Assembly: GCF_001431425.1 (NCBI RefSeq)
Contig: NZ_LDJG01000028.1
Location: 1 to 64,000, forward strand
Direction of reading: 5' to 3'
Length of the DNA stretch: 64,000 bases
DNA from: Stenotrophomonas nitritireducens
GTDB taxonomy: Bacteria > Pseudomonadota > Gammaproteobacteria > Xanthomonadales > Xanthomonadaceae
The translations under genes were made by a program, and so were the position numbers. How positions within the stretch are numbered: position 1 is the first letter of the stretch; each line of letters opens with the position of its first letter. Below, piece by piece: positions 8,625-15,782 of the stretch. The notes under the pieces are model-generated. The model ran no database searches. It was not told where the DNA came from and was given only the letters and a program-made list of their open reading frames with translations.

Positions 8625-9293
8625 ATGCCCATGCCCAGCCTGCTGATCGCCGACGACCACCCGCTGTTCCGCGCCGCGTTGCGCCAGGCCGCGGGCGAAG
8701 CGGTGGCCGACCTGCAGGTGCGCGAGGCCGAATCGCTGGAAGGCGTGCTGGCCGCGCTCGATGCCGCGCCGGACACCGACCTGATCCTGCTCGACCTGCA
8801 CATGCCCGGCAATCACGGGCTGGCCGGGCTGGCGGCGATCCGTGCCCAGCATCCGGGCGTGGCGGTGATCGTGGTGTCGGCCAACGACGACCCGCGCGTG
8901 GTGCGGCGCGCGCTCGACCACGGCGCCGCCGGCTACCTGCCCAAGAGTTCGGGCCTGAACGAACTGCGCGAGGCGATCCGCAGCGTGATGGCCTGCGAGC
9001 AATGGCTGCCCGCCTCGCTGCGCGCGGCGGTGGCGCGCGCGCAGTCCTCCAGCCACGACAGCGAACTGGCCGCACGCCTGGCCAGCCTGTCGCCGCAGCA
9101 GTTCCGCGTGCTGGCGCTGGTCGCCGAGGGCCTGCTCAACAAGCAGATCGCCGACCGCCTGGACGTGCAGGAGCGCACGGTCAAGGCGCACCTGTCGGCG
9201 ATCTTCGAACGCCTGGGCGTGCGCAACCGCACGCAGGCCAGCGTGGTGCTGCGCGAACTGGAACTGAGCGACCCGGCCAGGCAGATCGAATAG
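8625..9293 (+). CDS. LuxR/NarL-family response regulator (CrbR-like)
   Basis: A 222-residue response regulator. The receiver domain (residues 4-120) has the acidic pair in LLIADDHPLFR, the phospho-acceptor Asp57 in LILLDLHMPG and the conserved Lys in GYLPKSS. The C-terminal HTH (about 155-215) reads LSPQQFRVLALVAEGLLNKQ, then RTVKAHLSAIFERLGVRNR. No kinase gene is adjacent. The nearest transporter-fused hybrid kinase is at 15783-19136. In Pseudomonas and Vibrio, kinases of that type (CrbS/MxtR) pair with a LuxR-type regulator (CrbR/ErdR), so this is the likely partner, now separated by the sulfur module. A second in-frame ATG at 8631 is an equally good start. Confidence 0.88.
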   Translation: MPMPSLLIADDHPLFRAALRQAAGEAVADLQVREAESLEGVLAALDAAPDTDLILLDLHMPGNHGLAGLAAIRAQHPGVAVIVVSANDDPRVVRRALDHGAAGYLPKSSGLNELREAIRSVMACEQWLPASLRAAVARAQSSSHDSELAARLASLSPQQFRVLALVAEGLLNKQIADRLDVQERTVKAHLSAIFERLGVRNRTQASVVLRELELSDPARQIE

Positions 9294-9499
9294 GCGCATG
9301 TCGCCCGGCGCCGGCCGGCTCCAACGCCTGCAACGTGGCCGGTGGCCACCCGACGGCGGCCCGTGCCGGATGACGGTGCGCGCCCAGGCACCGCGATCCG
9401 GCCCAGGCGCGTACCGTGCCCGTCATCGCCGCGCCGTCCAAGCACTGCGTTCCGCCGTCGCCGGTCGCAACGCGACGGCCGGCCGGAGCAGGCCGTCGC

Positions 9500-12400
9500 T
9501 CAGGACGCGTCCTCCTTCCGGCGCATGCGCTGCAGCAGCGCGTAGTACAGCAGCGGGATCACCAGCAGGGTCAGCACGGTGGACACCAGGATGCCGAAGA
9601 TCAGCGCGATCGCCAGTCCGTTGAAGATCGGGTCGTCGAGGATGAAGAACGCACCGGCCATCGCCGCGAGCGCGGTCAGCGCGATCGGCTGCGCGCGCAC
9701 CGTGCAGGCCTCGATCACCGCGCGCTCCAGCGTGCTCCCGCGCTCGACCAGGTGGTTGATGAAATCCACCAGCAGGATCGAGTTGCGCACGATGATGCCT
9801 GCCAGGGCGATCATGCCGATCATGCTGGTCGCGGTGAACTGCGCCCCCAGCAGGGCATGGCCGGGCATCACCCCGATCACCGTCAGCGGGATCGGCGCCA
9901 TGATCACCAGCGGCACCACGTAGTTGCGGAAGTACGCCACTACCAGCAGGTAGATCAGCACCATGCCGGCGGCGTAGGCGATGCCCATGTCGCGGAACGT
10001 TTCGTAGGTGATCTGCCATTCGCCGTCCCACTTCACGCCAAAGCCGGCGCCGTCCGGCGGCTGGCGCACGAAGAACTGCGACAGGCGAAGACCATCGATG
10101 GAGTTGCCGCCGATCTGGCCGACCAGGTCGAACATGCCGTACAGCGGGCTGTCGACGCGGCCACTCTCATCGCCCATCACGTACACCACCGGCAGCAGGT
10201 CCTTGTGCTGGATCGCGCCGTCCCACTGCGTGCGCCGCACCGTCACCAGCTCCGACAACGGCACCAGCTGGCCGTCGCCGCCGCGCACGCGCAGCGCCAG
10301 CACGCCATCGAGCGTGGCCTGGCCGGCGGCCGGCAGGCGCAGCCGGATCGGGCGCGGATGGCGTGAGCCGCTGTCGACGACATGGCTGGCGTCGCTGCCG
10401 GACAGGCCGGCGGCGATCGTCCTTACGATGTCCGCCTGCGAGACGCCCAGCCGCGCCGCTCGCTCCCGATCGACGGCCAGCACCTCGCGCGCGGCATCGG
10501 CCTCGACGCTGCTGTCCACGTCGACGATGCCGTCGGTGGCGAGGAACCGCTGCTCCAGCGCGCGGCCGGTACTGCGCAGGCGCGCGTAGTCCGGGCCGTA
10601 CAGCTCGGCGACGATTGGCGACAGCACCGGCGGGCCGGGCGGCACTTCCACCACCTTGACCGAGGCGCCGTGGCGGCGGCCGATCCGGTCCACGTCGGGC
10701 CGCAGGGCGACAGCGATGTCGTGGCTCTTGCGCCTGCGCTCGTGGCGGTCGACCAGGTTGACCTGCAGGTCGCCGACGTTGGCGCCTTCGCGCAGGTAGT
10801 ACTGGCGCACCAGTCCGTTGAAGTTGATGGGCGCGGCGGTGCCGGCATAGCCCTGGTAATGCCGCACCTCGGGTATGCGGTCGAGCGCGCCGGCCAGTTC
10901 GGCGAGCAGGGCATTGGTGTCCTCCAGCGTGCTGCCCTCGGGCATGTCCACCACCAGCTGCAGTTCGGACTTGTTGTCGAACGGCAGCATCTTCATCACC
11001 ACCAGCCGGAACCCCGCCAGGCTTGCCGCCAGCGCCACCAGCACCGCCATCGCCAGGAACAGCCAGCGGCGCCGGCGTGCCGCGCCATCGACGGCCAGAA
11101 AGGGCGTCATCGTGCGTTCGAACACGCGGTGCAGCCGCGCCGCGATGCCGCCTTCCGCATGGCCATGTCCGCCGGTCGCCGCGTCGCCGGCATGGCGGCG
11201 CAGCAGTTCCAGCGACAGCCACGGCGTGACCACCAGCGCGATCAGCAGCGACAGCAGCATGCCGACCGAGGCATTGATCGGGATCGGCCGCATGTACGGC
11301 CCCATCAGGCCGCTGACGAAGGCCATCGGCATCAGCGCGGCAATCACGGTGAAGGTGGCCAGGATGGTCGGCCCGCCCACTTCATCGACCGCCGCCGGGA
11401 TCGCCTCACGCAGCGTCCTCCCGCCCTGCGCCATGTGCCGGTGGATGTTCTCGACCACCACGATGGCGTCGTCGACGAGGATGCCTATCGAGAAGATCAG
11501 CGCGAACAGCGACACCCGGTTGAGGGTGAAGCCCATCGCCCAGGAGGCGAACAGCGTCACCGCCAGGGTCAGCACCACCGCCGAGCCGATCACCAGCGCC
11601 TCGCGGCGGCCCAGGGCGAACAGCACCAGCAGCACCACCGACCCGGTCGCGAACACCAACTTCGTGATCAGGGTCCGCGCCTTGTCGCTGGCGGTCGCGC
11701 CGTAGTCGCGGGCGACGGCCACCTGCACGCCATCGGGAACGACCTGTCCGCGCAGCGCCTCGATCCGGTCCAGCGCCGCACGGGTGATGTCGGCCGCGTT
11801 GCTGCCGGGCTGCTTGGTGATGGCCAGCGTCACCGCCGGCGCCACGCCGGTGCGCGGACCGCCGCGCCCGGGCGGTGCGCCATGCCAGACATAGCTCGAC
11901 GGCAGGTCGGCGGCATCGCTGACGGTGGCCACGTCGGCCAGCCGTACCGGCTGCCCACCGGCCACGCCCAGCACCAGCCCGGCCACGTCGGCGCGGTCGG
12001 CCAGGAAGCGGCCGGCACTGACCTGCACCACGCCATCGCCGCCGATGCGCTCGCCGGCCTGGCGCGCCAGATTCGCCGCCTGCAGCGCGACCTCCAGGTC
12101 GTTCACCGCCAGTCCATGGGCCGCCAGCCGCGCCGGATCCAGCGTCACCATCACCGCCCGCTCGGGCGCGCCGAGGGTATGGACATCGCGGGTTCCGGGG
12201 ATGCGCTTGAGCTCGGCTTCCAGCGTGTGGGCGACTTCGGCCAGGTCCAGCGCACCGCGCTGCGCATCGTCGGTCCACAGCGTCAGCGCCATCACCGGCA
12301 CGTCGTCGATGCCGCGCGGCTTGATGAGCGGCTGGCCGACGCCCACGTCCGGCGGCATCCAGTCCTGGTTGGAGAACACCTTGTCGTACAGGCGCACCAG

Positions 12401-12745
12401 CGCCGGCTGCCGCTGCACGCCGACCTCGAACTCCACCGTCAGCACCGCCAGGCCGGGACGGCTGACCGAATAGGTGTGCTTGACCTGCTCGATCCCGGCC
12501 AGCTTCTGCTCCAGCGGCCCGGTCACCAACTGCTCGACCTGGCGCGCATCGGCGCCGGGGAACGGCACGATGACATTGGCCATGGTCACGTCGATCTGCG
12601 GCTCTTCCTCGCGCGGGGTCACCGCCACCGCGACCAGGCCGAGCAGCAGGCCCAGCAGGGCGAGGATCGGGGTCAGCGGATTGTCCTGGAAAATCCGCGC
12701 GAGGCGGCCGGAAATACCCAGCCGCGGCGTGTCGTGTGCGGACAT
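9500..12745 (-). CDS. RND-family efflux transporter permease
   Basis: A 1081-residue inner-membrane proton-driven pump of the AcrB/HAE1 superfamily. TM1 is at about residues 27-47, a large periplasmic loop follows, and GILVDDAIVVVENIHRH is the essential acidic motif of TM4. The second half repeats the pattern (MIGMIALAGIIVRNSILLVDF). EEEPQIDVTMANVIVPFPGA after TM1 marks the subfamily often annotated as a generic efflux permease. It overlaps nothing and lies one base after the adaptor gene stop. No outer-membrane channel gene is present, so it would need a TolC-like protein encoded elsewhere. The shared, probably ArsR-controlled promoter region suggests export of a sulfur-stress related compound; the substrate is not shown by the sequence. 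Confidence 0.9.
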   Translation of the reverse strand: MSAHDTPRLGISGRLARIFQDNPLTPILALLGLLLGLVAVAVTPREEEPQIDVTMANVIVPFPGADARQVEQLVTGPLEQKLAGIEQVKHTYSVSRPGLAVLTVEFEVGVQRQPALVRLYDKVFSNQDWMPPDVGVGQPLIKPRGIDDVPVMALTLWTDDAQRGALDLAEVAHTLEAELKRIPGTRDVHTLGAPERAVMVTLDPARLAAHGLAVNDLEVALQAANLARQAGERIGGDGVVQVSAGRFLADRADVAGLVLGVAGGQPVRLADVATVSDAADLPSSYVWHGAPPGRGGPRTGVAPAVTLAITKQPGSNAADITRAALDRIEALRGQVVPDGVQVAVARDYGATASDKARTLITKLVFATGSVVLLVLFALGRREALVIGSAVVLTLAVTLFASWAMGFTLNRVSLFALIFSIGILVDDAIVVVENIHRHMAQGGRTLREAIPAAVDEVGGPTILATFTVIAALMPMAFVSGLMGPYMRPIPINASVGMLLSLLIALVVTPWLSLELLRRHAGDAATGGHGHAEGGIAARLHRVFERTMTPFLAVDGAARRRRWLFLAMAVLVALAASLAGFRLVVMKMLPFDNKSELQLVVDMPEGSTLEDTNALLAELAGALDRIPEVRHYQGYAGTAAPINFNGLVRQYYLREGANVGDLQVNLVDRHERRRKSHDIAVALRPDVDRIGRRHGASVKVVEVPPGPPVLSPIVAELYGPDYARLRSTGRALEQRFLATDGIVDVDSSVEADAAREVLAVDRERAARLGVSQADIVRTIAAGLSGSDASHVVDSGSRHPRPIRLRLPAAGQATLDGVLALRVRGGDGQLVPLSELVTVRRTQWDGAIQHKDLLPVVYVMGDESGRVDSPLYGMFDLVGQIGGNSIDGLRLSQFFVRQPPDGAGFGVKWDGEWQITYETFRDMGIAYAAGMVLIYLLVVAYFRNYVVPLVIMAPIPLTVIGVMPGHALLGAQFTATSMIGMIALAGIIVRNSILLVDFINHLVERGSTLERAVIEACTVRAQPIALTALAAMAGAFFILDDPIFNGLAIALIFGILVSTVLTLLVIPLLYYALLQRMRRKEDAS

Positions 12746-12746
12746 C

Positions 12747-13820
12747 TCAGCGTTCTCCGCGTGCGGCGGCCAACGCCTGCATCGCCGCGAGCGGATCGCT
12801 GGCGATGCGCTCGCCCGCCTTCAACCCGGCGATCACCTCGACGTTGTCGCCGCTGCGTTCGCCAAGGCGCAGCTGACGCAGCGACAGCCGGCCATCGGCG
12901 AGCACGTAGACGGCATCAACCTCGCCACGGTGCAGCAGCGCCGAGGCCGGCACCTGCGGATGGACGCCGCCCTTCACCGCCGGGAACACCACCCGCGCCG
13001 AATTGCCAGGCTGCGGCGCCGGATCCAGCGCCGGCAGGCCGACCCGCACCTTCACCGCATGGGTCGCGGCATCGGCCGCCGGGAACACCGTCACCTGCGC
13101 CGCGTCGATCCGGCGGCCATCGTCCAGGCGCACCTGCGCCACGGCATCGGCGCGGATCGCATCGGCCTCGGACTGCGGCACGCTGACCTCCACGCGCAGC
13201 GCGTCGGGAGCGAACACCGTCATCAGCCGCTGGCCGGGGTTCACGCTCTCGCCCGGCTCGACATCGCGGGTACTGACGATGCCCGCATAGGGCGCGCGCA
13301 CCAGGGTGTAGGCCCCCTGCTGGCCGGCGCTGGCCAACTGCGCACGCGCCGCATCGCGCGCGGCGGCGGCGGTGTCGCGCGCGGCGCGGGCGCGGTCCAG
13401 CTGCGCCCGCGACACATACTGGCCCTGCGCCAGGTCGGCATGGCGGCGGTAATCCAGTTCGGCTTCCCGCGCGGCGGCCTCGGCAGCACGCAGCTGCGCG
13501 CGCGCCGCGTCCACCCCGGCCAGCTGCTCCACGGCCGTCAGCCGCAGCAGCACCTGCCCGGCCTCGACCCGGTCGTTGACGTCGGCCTGTACCTGCGCCA
13601 CCCGCCCGCTGGTCTGCGCGGACAGCGTGGCCTGGCGCACGGCCTCGACCACGCCGTCCCAGCCGCGGCCGTCGCCGGCGCCGGCCGCCCCTACCTCGAT
13701 GCTGGACAGACCCTCGACCGCGACCGTGGCCGGTTCCGGGCGGCCATCGCCACAGGCCGCCAGCACGGCGGCCAGCAGCAGCGGGAGAGCATGGCGCGGA
13801 CGCGGGATGTTCGGTTTCAC
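12747..13820 (-). CDS. RND efflux periplasmic adaptor (membrane fusion lipoprotein)
   Basis: A 357-residue HlyD/AcrA-like adaptor that bridges an RND pump and an outer-membrane channel. The lipoprotein signal ends in LLAAVLAACGD. The split lipoyl domain is seen as TLSAQTSGRVAQVQADVNDR and LVRAPYAGIVSTRDVEPGES, flanking a short alpha-hairpin of Ala/Arg-rich heptads (about residues 110-170). A beta-barrel and membrane-proximal domain follow. It ends one base before the permease gene, so the two form an operon, with the DUF2892 gene 9 bases upstream. The order DUF2892 - adaptor - permease reads away from the rhodanese/ArsR genes across a shared control region. Confidence 0.9.
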   Translation of the reverse strand: MKPNIPRPRHALPLLLAAVLAACGDGRPEPATVAVEGLSSIEVGAAGAGDGRGWDGVVEAVRQATLSAQTSGRVAQVQADVNDRVEAGQVLLRLTAVEQLAGVDAARAQLRAAEAAAREAELDYRRHADLAQGQYVSRAQLDRARAARDTAAAARDAARAQLASAGQQGAYTLVRAPYAGIVSTRDVEPGESVNPGQRLMTVFAPDALRVEVSVPQSEADAIRADAVAQVRLDDGRRIDAAQVTVFPAADAATHAVKVRVGLPALDPAPQPGNSARVVFPAVKGGVHPQVPASALLHRGEVDAVYVLADGRLSLRQLRLGERSGDNVEVIAGLKAGERIASDPLAAMQALAAARGER

Positions 13821-13829
13821 GTCGACGCC

Positions 13830-14033
13830 TTACTTGAACGCGCAGCCGCCGGGCACGCCCAGCCTGCGGAACAGCAGGGCCGCCGGACAGAAGCCGGTGA
13901 AGCTGGCCTGCAGCAGGTTGGCGCCGACGAAGACGGTCAGCCACAGCCACAGCGGCGAGACGAAATGCGCGAGAGCGAGGCTGGCGAGGATCATCACGCC
14001 GGCGAAGGCGAGGACGGCACGGTCGAGGTTCAT
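13830..14033 (-). CDS. YgaP-like DUF2892 inner membrane protein
   Basis: A 67-residue protein with two hydrophobic helices (about residues 6-24 and 27-48) and the family signature FTGFCPAALLFRRLGVPGGC, which carries two Cys. The DUF2892 fold is the membrane part of E. coli YgaP, where it is fused to a rhodanese; here rhodaneses are encoded separately just across the promoter. I chose ATG 14031-14033, where the helix begins and a GGAG ribosome site precedes. It is the first gene of the DUF2892 - adaptor - RND operon. A role in sulfur or thiocyanate handling at the membrane is inferred from the YgaP parallel. Confidence 0.85.
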   Translation of the reverse strand: MNLDRAVLAFAGVMILASLALAHFVSPLWLWLTVFVGANLLQASFTGFCPAALLFRRLGVPGGCAFK

Positions 14034-14074
14034 GCGGTTTCTCCTGGATTGCGATGGCCGGCACTGGCGCCGGG

Positions 14075-14103
14075 TTGCGCAAAACATTAGCAACAACTAA
14101 TAT
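14075..14103 (+). promoter_or_regulatory. Putative sigma-70 promoter for the rhodanese-arsR operon
   Basis: TTGCGC (14075-14080) and TAATAT (14098-14103) are separated by 17 bases and read toward the ATG at 14131. The -10 overlaps the operator-like repeats and the opposing promoter. Confidence 0.6.
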
Positions 14104-14112
14104 TAGCGTCAA
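14084..14112 (-). promoter_or_regulatory. Putative sigma-70 promoter for the DUF2892-RND operon
   Basis: On the minus strand, TTGACG (14107-14112) and TAATGT (14084-14089) are separated by exactly 17 bases. This is a near-consensus promoter reading toward 14033. It lies inside the tandem 16-bp repeats. Confidence 0.65.
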
Positions 14113-14117
14113 CTTAT
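14086..14117. promoter_or_regulatory. Tandem 16-bp operator-like repeats between divergent promoters
   Basis: ATTAGCAACAACTAAT (14086-14101) is followed directly by ATTAGCGTCAACTTAT (14102-14117); 13 of 16 bases are identical. The first copy is also an inverted repeat (ATTAG-6-CTAAT). AT-rich palindromes over the -10/-35 region are usual ArsR-family operators. The ArsR encoded at 14517 is the obvious candidate and would control both directions at once. Confidence 0.65.
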
Positions 14118-14130
14118 ATACGGAGCCGCC

Positions 14131-14520
14131 ATGCACACCACCGTCAACGACCTGGTCGCCGCCGCCCGCGCACGCATCCGCGAGGTTTCCCCGCAGGAAG
14201 CCGCCACCTGGCCGGCTGGCAGCGTGGCGATCATCGACGTGCGCGAACCGGAGGAATACGCCGCCGGCCACCTCCCCGGCGCGGTCAACCTGCCGCGTGG
14301 CGTGCTGGAGTTCCGCATCCATGCCCATCCGGCACTGGCCTGCTCCACCAGCCAGGAGCTGACCCGCCCCGATCGTCCGCTGCTGCTGTACTGCCTGACC
14401 GGCGGCCGCTCCGCGCTGGCCGCCGACAGCCTGCGCCAGCTCGGCTTTGGCGACGTGCGCTCGCTTGCCGGCGGCTTCGCCGCATGGCGCAATGACGCAC
14501 TCCCCACCGACCAGGAATGA
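14131..14520 (+). CDS. Rhodanese-like sulfurtransferase
   Basis: A single-domain rhodanese of 129 residues. DVREPEEYAAGHLPGAVNLP is the CH2A block and the active loop is CLTGGRS with the persulfide-carrying Cys88. GGFAAWRNDALP is the typical C-terminal CH2B-like end. There is no signal peptide, so it is cytoplasmic; it should move sulfane sulfur between persulfides and acceptors. The stop overlaps the ATG of the arsR gene (ATGA), so sulfurtransferase and sensor are made together. It is the first gene of the rhodanese - arsR - rhodanese operon. Confidence 0.92.
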   Translation: MHTTVNDLVAAARARIREVSPQEAATWPAGSVAIIDVREPEEYAAGHLPGAVNLPRGVLEFRIHAHPALACSTSQELTRPDRPLLLYCLTGGRSALAADSLRQLGFGDVRSLAGGFAAWRNDALPTDQE

Positions 14521-14876
14521 CGATGGCAAAGGCCTCTCCCCGCCAGCAATTCGACGTGGCCGCGATGCGCGCCCATGCCGGCGACGCCGCGCAGCTGCTC
14601 AAGGCGTTGGCCAACGAGAACCGCCTGCAGGTGCTGTGCCTGCTGGCCGAGGGCGAGCGTTCGGTCGGCGAGATCAACGCTTTGCTGGACCTGAGCCAGT
14701 CGGCCCTGTCCCAACACCTGGCGATACTGCGCGAGGAAGGCCTGGTGCGCACCCGGCGCGAGGCGCAGACCATCTTCTACGCGCTGGCCGACGGCCCCGC
14801 GGCGGCGGTCATGCACACCCTGCATGGCATCTACTGCGGCGGGCCGGCAACGACCGGCAAGGCAGGCAGGCCATGA
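14517..14876 (+). CDS. ArsR-family repressor of the SqrR/BigR (persulfide-sensing) type
   Basis: A 119-residue winged-helix ArsR repressor. The core reads LLKALANENRLQVLCLLAEG, then DLSQSALSQHLAILREEGLV, the recognition helix, and the wing RREAQTIFYAL. It has only two Cys, at 41 and 107 in this numbering, and lacks the CxC of arsenic/cadmium sensors. R. capsulatus SqrR senses persulfides through Cys41 and Cys107, and BigR of Xylella/Agrobacterium uses an equivalent pair. A persulfide/polysulfide-responsive repressor is therefore strongly suggested. Flanking rhodanese genes overlap it by 4 bases on both sides. The likely operator is 14086-14117. ATG 14523 is an alternative start. Confidence 0.9.
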   Translation: MTMAKASPRQQFDVAAMRAHAGDAAQLLKALANENRLQVLCLLAEGERSVGEINALLDLSQSALSQHLAILREEGLVRTRREAQTIFYALADGPAAAVMHTLHGIYCGGPATTGKAGRP

Positions 14877-15244
14877 TCGGATGGCTCAAAACTCTGTTCG
14901 GCCTCGGCGGCGCACAGGTTCCGGCGGATGAAGCCGCTGCGCGCATGCGCGATAGCGCGGCGCTGGTGGACGTGCGCGAACCGGCCGAGTTCGCCAGGGG
15001 CCATGCGCCCGGCGCACGGCTGTTGCCGCTGTCGCGCATCCGCGCCGACACGTCGACCGCCATCGAATCGCTCGGCCTGCCCGAAGGCACGAACGACGTG
15101 CTGCTGGTCTGCCAGAGCGGCGTACGCTCGCGCATCGCCCAGGCCATGCTGGCCAAGGACACCCGTCATCGCTGCGTCAATATCGCCGGCGGCATGAACG
15201 CCTGGGCGGCCGCAGGCCTGCCGGTGACCCCGCCGCACCGCTGA
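14873..15244 (+). CDS. Rhodanese-like sulfurtransferase (second copy)
   Basis: A 123-residue single rhodanese domain, not closely similar to the first copy. DVREPAEFARGHAPGARLLP and the active loop CQSGVRS (Cys80) define it, and NIAGGMNAWAAAGLPV closes the fold. The N-terminus MIGWLKTLFGLGG is short and amphipathic and could touch the membrane. It starts inside the end of arsR (ATGA overlap). Two rhodaneses with different active loops in one operon may work on different sulfur donors or acceptors; that is inference. Confidence 0.9.
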   Translation: MIGWLKTLFGLGGAQVPADEAAARMRDSAALVDVREPAEFARGHAPGARLLPLSRIRADTSTAIESLGLPEGTNDVLLVCQSGVRSRIAQAMLAKDTRHRCVNIAGGMNAWAAAGLPVTPPHR

Positions 15245-15353
15245 CCAGCACCCTTCACCGTCGTACAGGGCCGGGCCTCTGCATGGCCCACGCCGCGGCG
15301 GATCGCGCCCGGCACCCGCCACCACGACCTCCCTTCCCTCCAGGAGCAGACGC

Positions 15354-15710
15354 ATGAGCGCCATCCCTTCCTACACCGACCTGACCCGCGACATTTCGCG
15401 CAACCTCAATCCGCTGCGCACCCACAATGCCGACGTGATGCAGGGTTTCGGCGCCCTCAGCAAGGCGGCGATGGCCGCCGGCGCGCTGGACGAGAAGACC
15501 AAGGAACTGATCGCCATGGCGATCGGCGTGGCCAACCGCTGCGACGGCTGCCTCGGCTTCCATGCCAAGGCGCTGGTGCGGCTGGGCGCGACGCCGGAAG
15601 AATTCCGCGAGATGCTCGGCGTGGCCGTCTACATGGGCGGCGGTCCGTCGCTGATGTACGCGGCCAACGCCCTGGCCGCCTTCGAGGAATTCAGTACCGC
15701 GCAGGGTTGA
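15354..15710 (+). CDS. AhpD-like carboxymuconolactone decarboxylase family protein
   Basis: A 118-residue all-helical protein of the CMD/AhpD superfamily. The redox motif CDGCLGFH (CxxC plus His three residues on) is the AhpD active site for thiol/disulfide relay. KTKELIAMAIGVANR before it and GVAVYMGGGPSLMYAANAL after it are typical. An AGGAG ribosome site precedes ATG 15354. It lies 109 bases after the second rhodanese gene, so it is probably the last gene of the sulfur-stress module, with a role in peroxide or persulfide reduction inferred. Confidence 0.87.
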   Translation: MSAIPSYTDLTRDISRNLNPLRTHNADVMQGFGALSKAAMAAGALDEKTKELIAMAIGVANRCDGCLGFHAKALVRLGATPEEFREMLGVAVYMGGGPSLMYAANALAAFEEFSTAQG

Positions 15711-15782
15711 GCGCCGCGCAGACGTCCACCGGGCCGCACGGCGTGCGCCGCAGGCGCCGCCCGCGGCCCCGCTGCTGCGCGG

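Noticed and set aside
10382-13186. A 934-residue + strand open frame opposite the RND pump and adaptor
   Set aside because: Composition is that of a GC-rich antisense shadow; the RND permease frame has all family motifs.
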